A DNA stretch of 32,846 bases from an uncultured Candidatus Nitrosopumilus sp. (GTDB lineage Archaea; Thermoproteota; Nitrososphaeria; Nitrososphaerales; Nitrosopumilaceae), in NCBI GenBank assembly GCA_905479565.1, contig CAJQMY010000058.1:1-32846 (forward strand). The letters are read 5' to 3'. Shown one piece after another: positions 32,753 through 32,846 of this stretch. Position 1 is the first letter of the stretch. Each line of letters begins with the position of its first letter. The notes below the pieces were generated by a model. That model did not search any database and was not told where the DNA came from. It worked only from the letters and a program-made list of their open reading frames with translations. The position numbers were made by a program, and so were the translations under genes.

Positions 32753-32846
32753 CTAATCGATTAATTCAGTCCAACCTTTGACGAAGACTGAGTTCTTGTA
32801 GAGTGGAACTGGTTGTCCAACAGTAAAGTCCATTGGTCGCATCCAA
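32753..32846 (-). CDS. C-terminal end of an unidentified leftward gene (partial)
   Basis: Reading leftward from the window edge, one frame is open for 30 codons to the TAG at 32753-32755, ending RPMDFTVGQPVPLYKNSVFV then KGWTELID. It has ordinary protein character (mixed Val, Pro, Lys, Trp) and is convergent with the cupredoxin gene 35 bases away. The start is outside the window. I do not recognise the protein. Confidence 0.6.
   Translation of the reverse strand, partial: WMRPMDFTVGQPVPLYKNSVFVKGWTELID

Noticed and set aside
1-32846. CRISPR array, insertion sequence or prophage
   Set aside because: No regularly spaced repeats, transposase, integrase or phage structural genes were seen; the window reads as core chromosome.

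Overview
The window is strongly AT-rich archaeal chromosome, most likely from a marine ammonia-oxidising thaumarchaeon (Nitrososphaerota, Nitrosopumilus-like). The evidence is the gene set: a PolD large subunit, a GINS subunit, a group II chaperonin, GGGP synthase for archaeal ether lipids, an archaeal CCA-adding enzyme, a tRNA G10 methyltransferase, COG2112-type kinase and UPF0200/UPF0201 proteins, plus exported blue-copper proteins. Many genes have a TATA-like box 25-30 bases before the start codon, as expected for leaderless archaeal transcripts; several use TTG or GTG starts. Species assignment is inference; no rRNA or amo gene was recognised here.

Layout. 1-1260: two leftward genes, a membrane-anchored winged-helix protein and a small HTH-like protein, separated by a 20-bp direct repeat and with a perfect 16-bp palindrome before the second. 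1286-5428: GGGP synthase and PolD DP2 in one operon. 5431-10341: serine hydroxymethyltransferase, thermosome, a small membrane protein, glutamine synthetase 1. 10383-13686: GINS, small membrane protein, AN1 zinc finger, SDR plus flavoprotein pair, small zinc protein. 13743-17433: RNA maturation block with tRNA-Pro(GGG), a kinase-like protein, CCA-adding enzyme and ThpR leftward, and UPF0200/UPF0201 rightward. 18221-21690: leftward operon prs, tRNA G10 methyltransferase, RNase Z, class III sirtuin. 21733-26514: MscS-type channel divergent from a KamA-family radical SAM enzyme followed by a second, divergent glutamine synthetase. 26585-32717: exported protein, universal stress protein, J-domain protein, a DUF6659-like protein, a membrane-bound nucleotidyl cyclase homologue, and a blue-copper protein gene interrupted by an in-frame TAA. 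The right edge carries the C-terminus of an unidentified leftward gene.

Main points of interest: (1) the cupredoxin gene at 31725-32717 reads through in one frame except for a single TAA at 32253; (2) the MscS / KamA / second GS neighbourhood looks like a possible beta-amino-acid compatible-solute module (beta-glutamate to beta-glutamine), a hypothesis supported by lineage-typical residue changes in both enzymes; (3) a J-domain with HSD instead of HPD joined to a beta-rich, bactofilin-like region; (4) a cyclase domain whose transition-state Arg is Lys; (5) operator-like repeats around the first two genes; (6) an unusual ~160-residue insert and a Cys/His cluster in the MscS channel.
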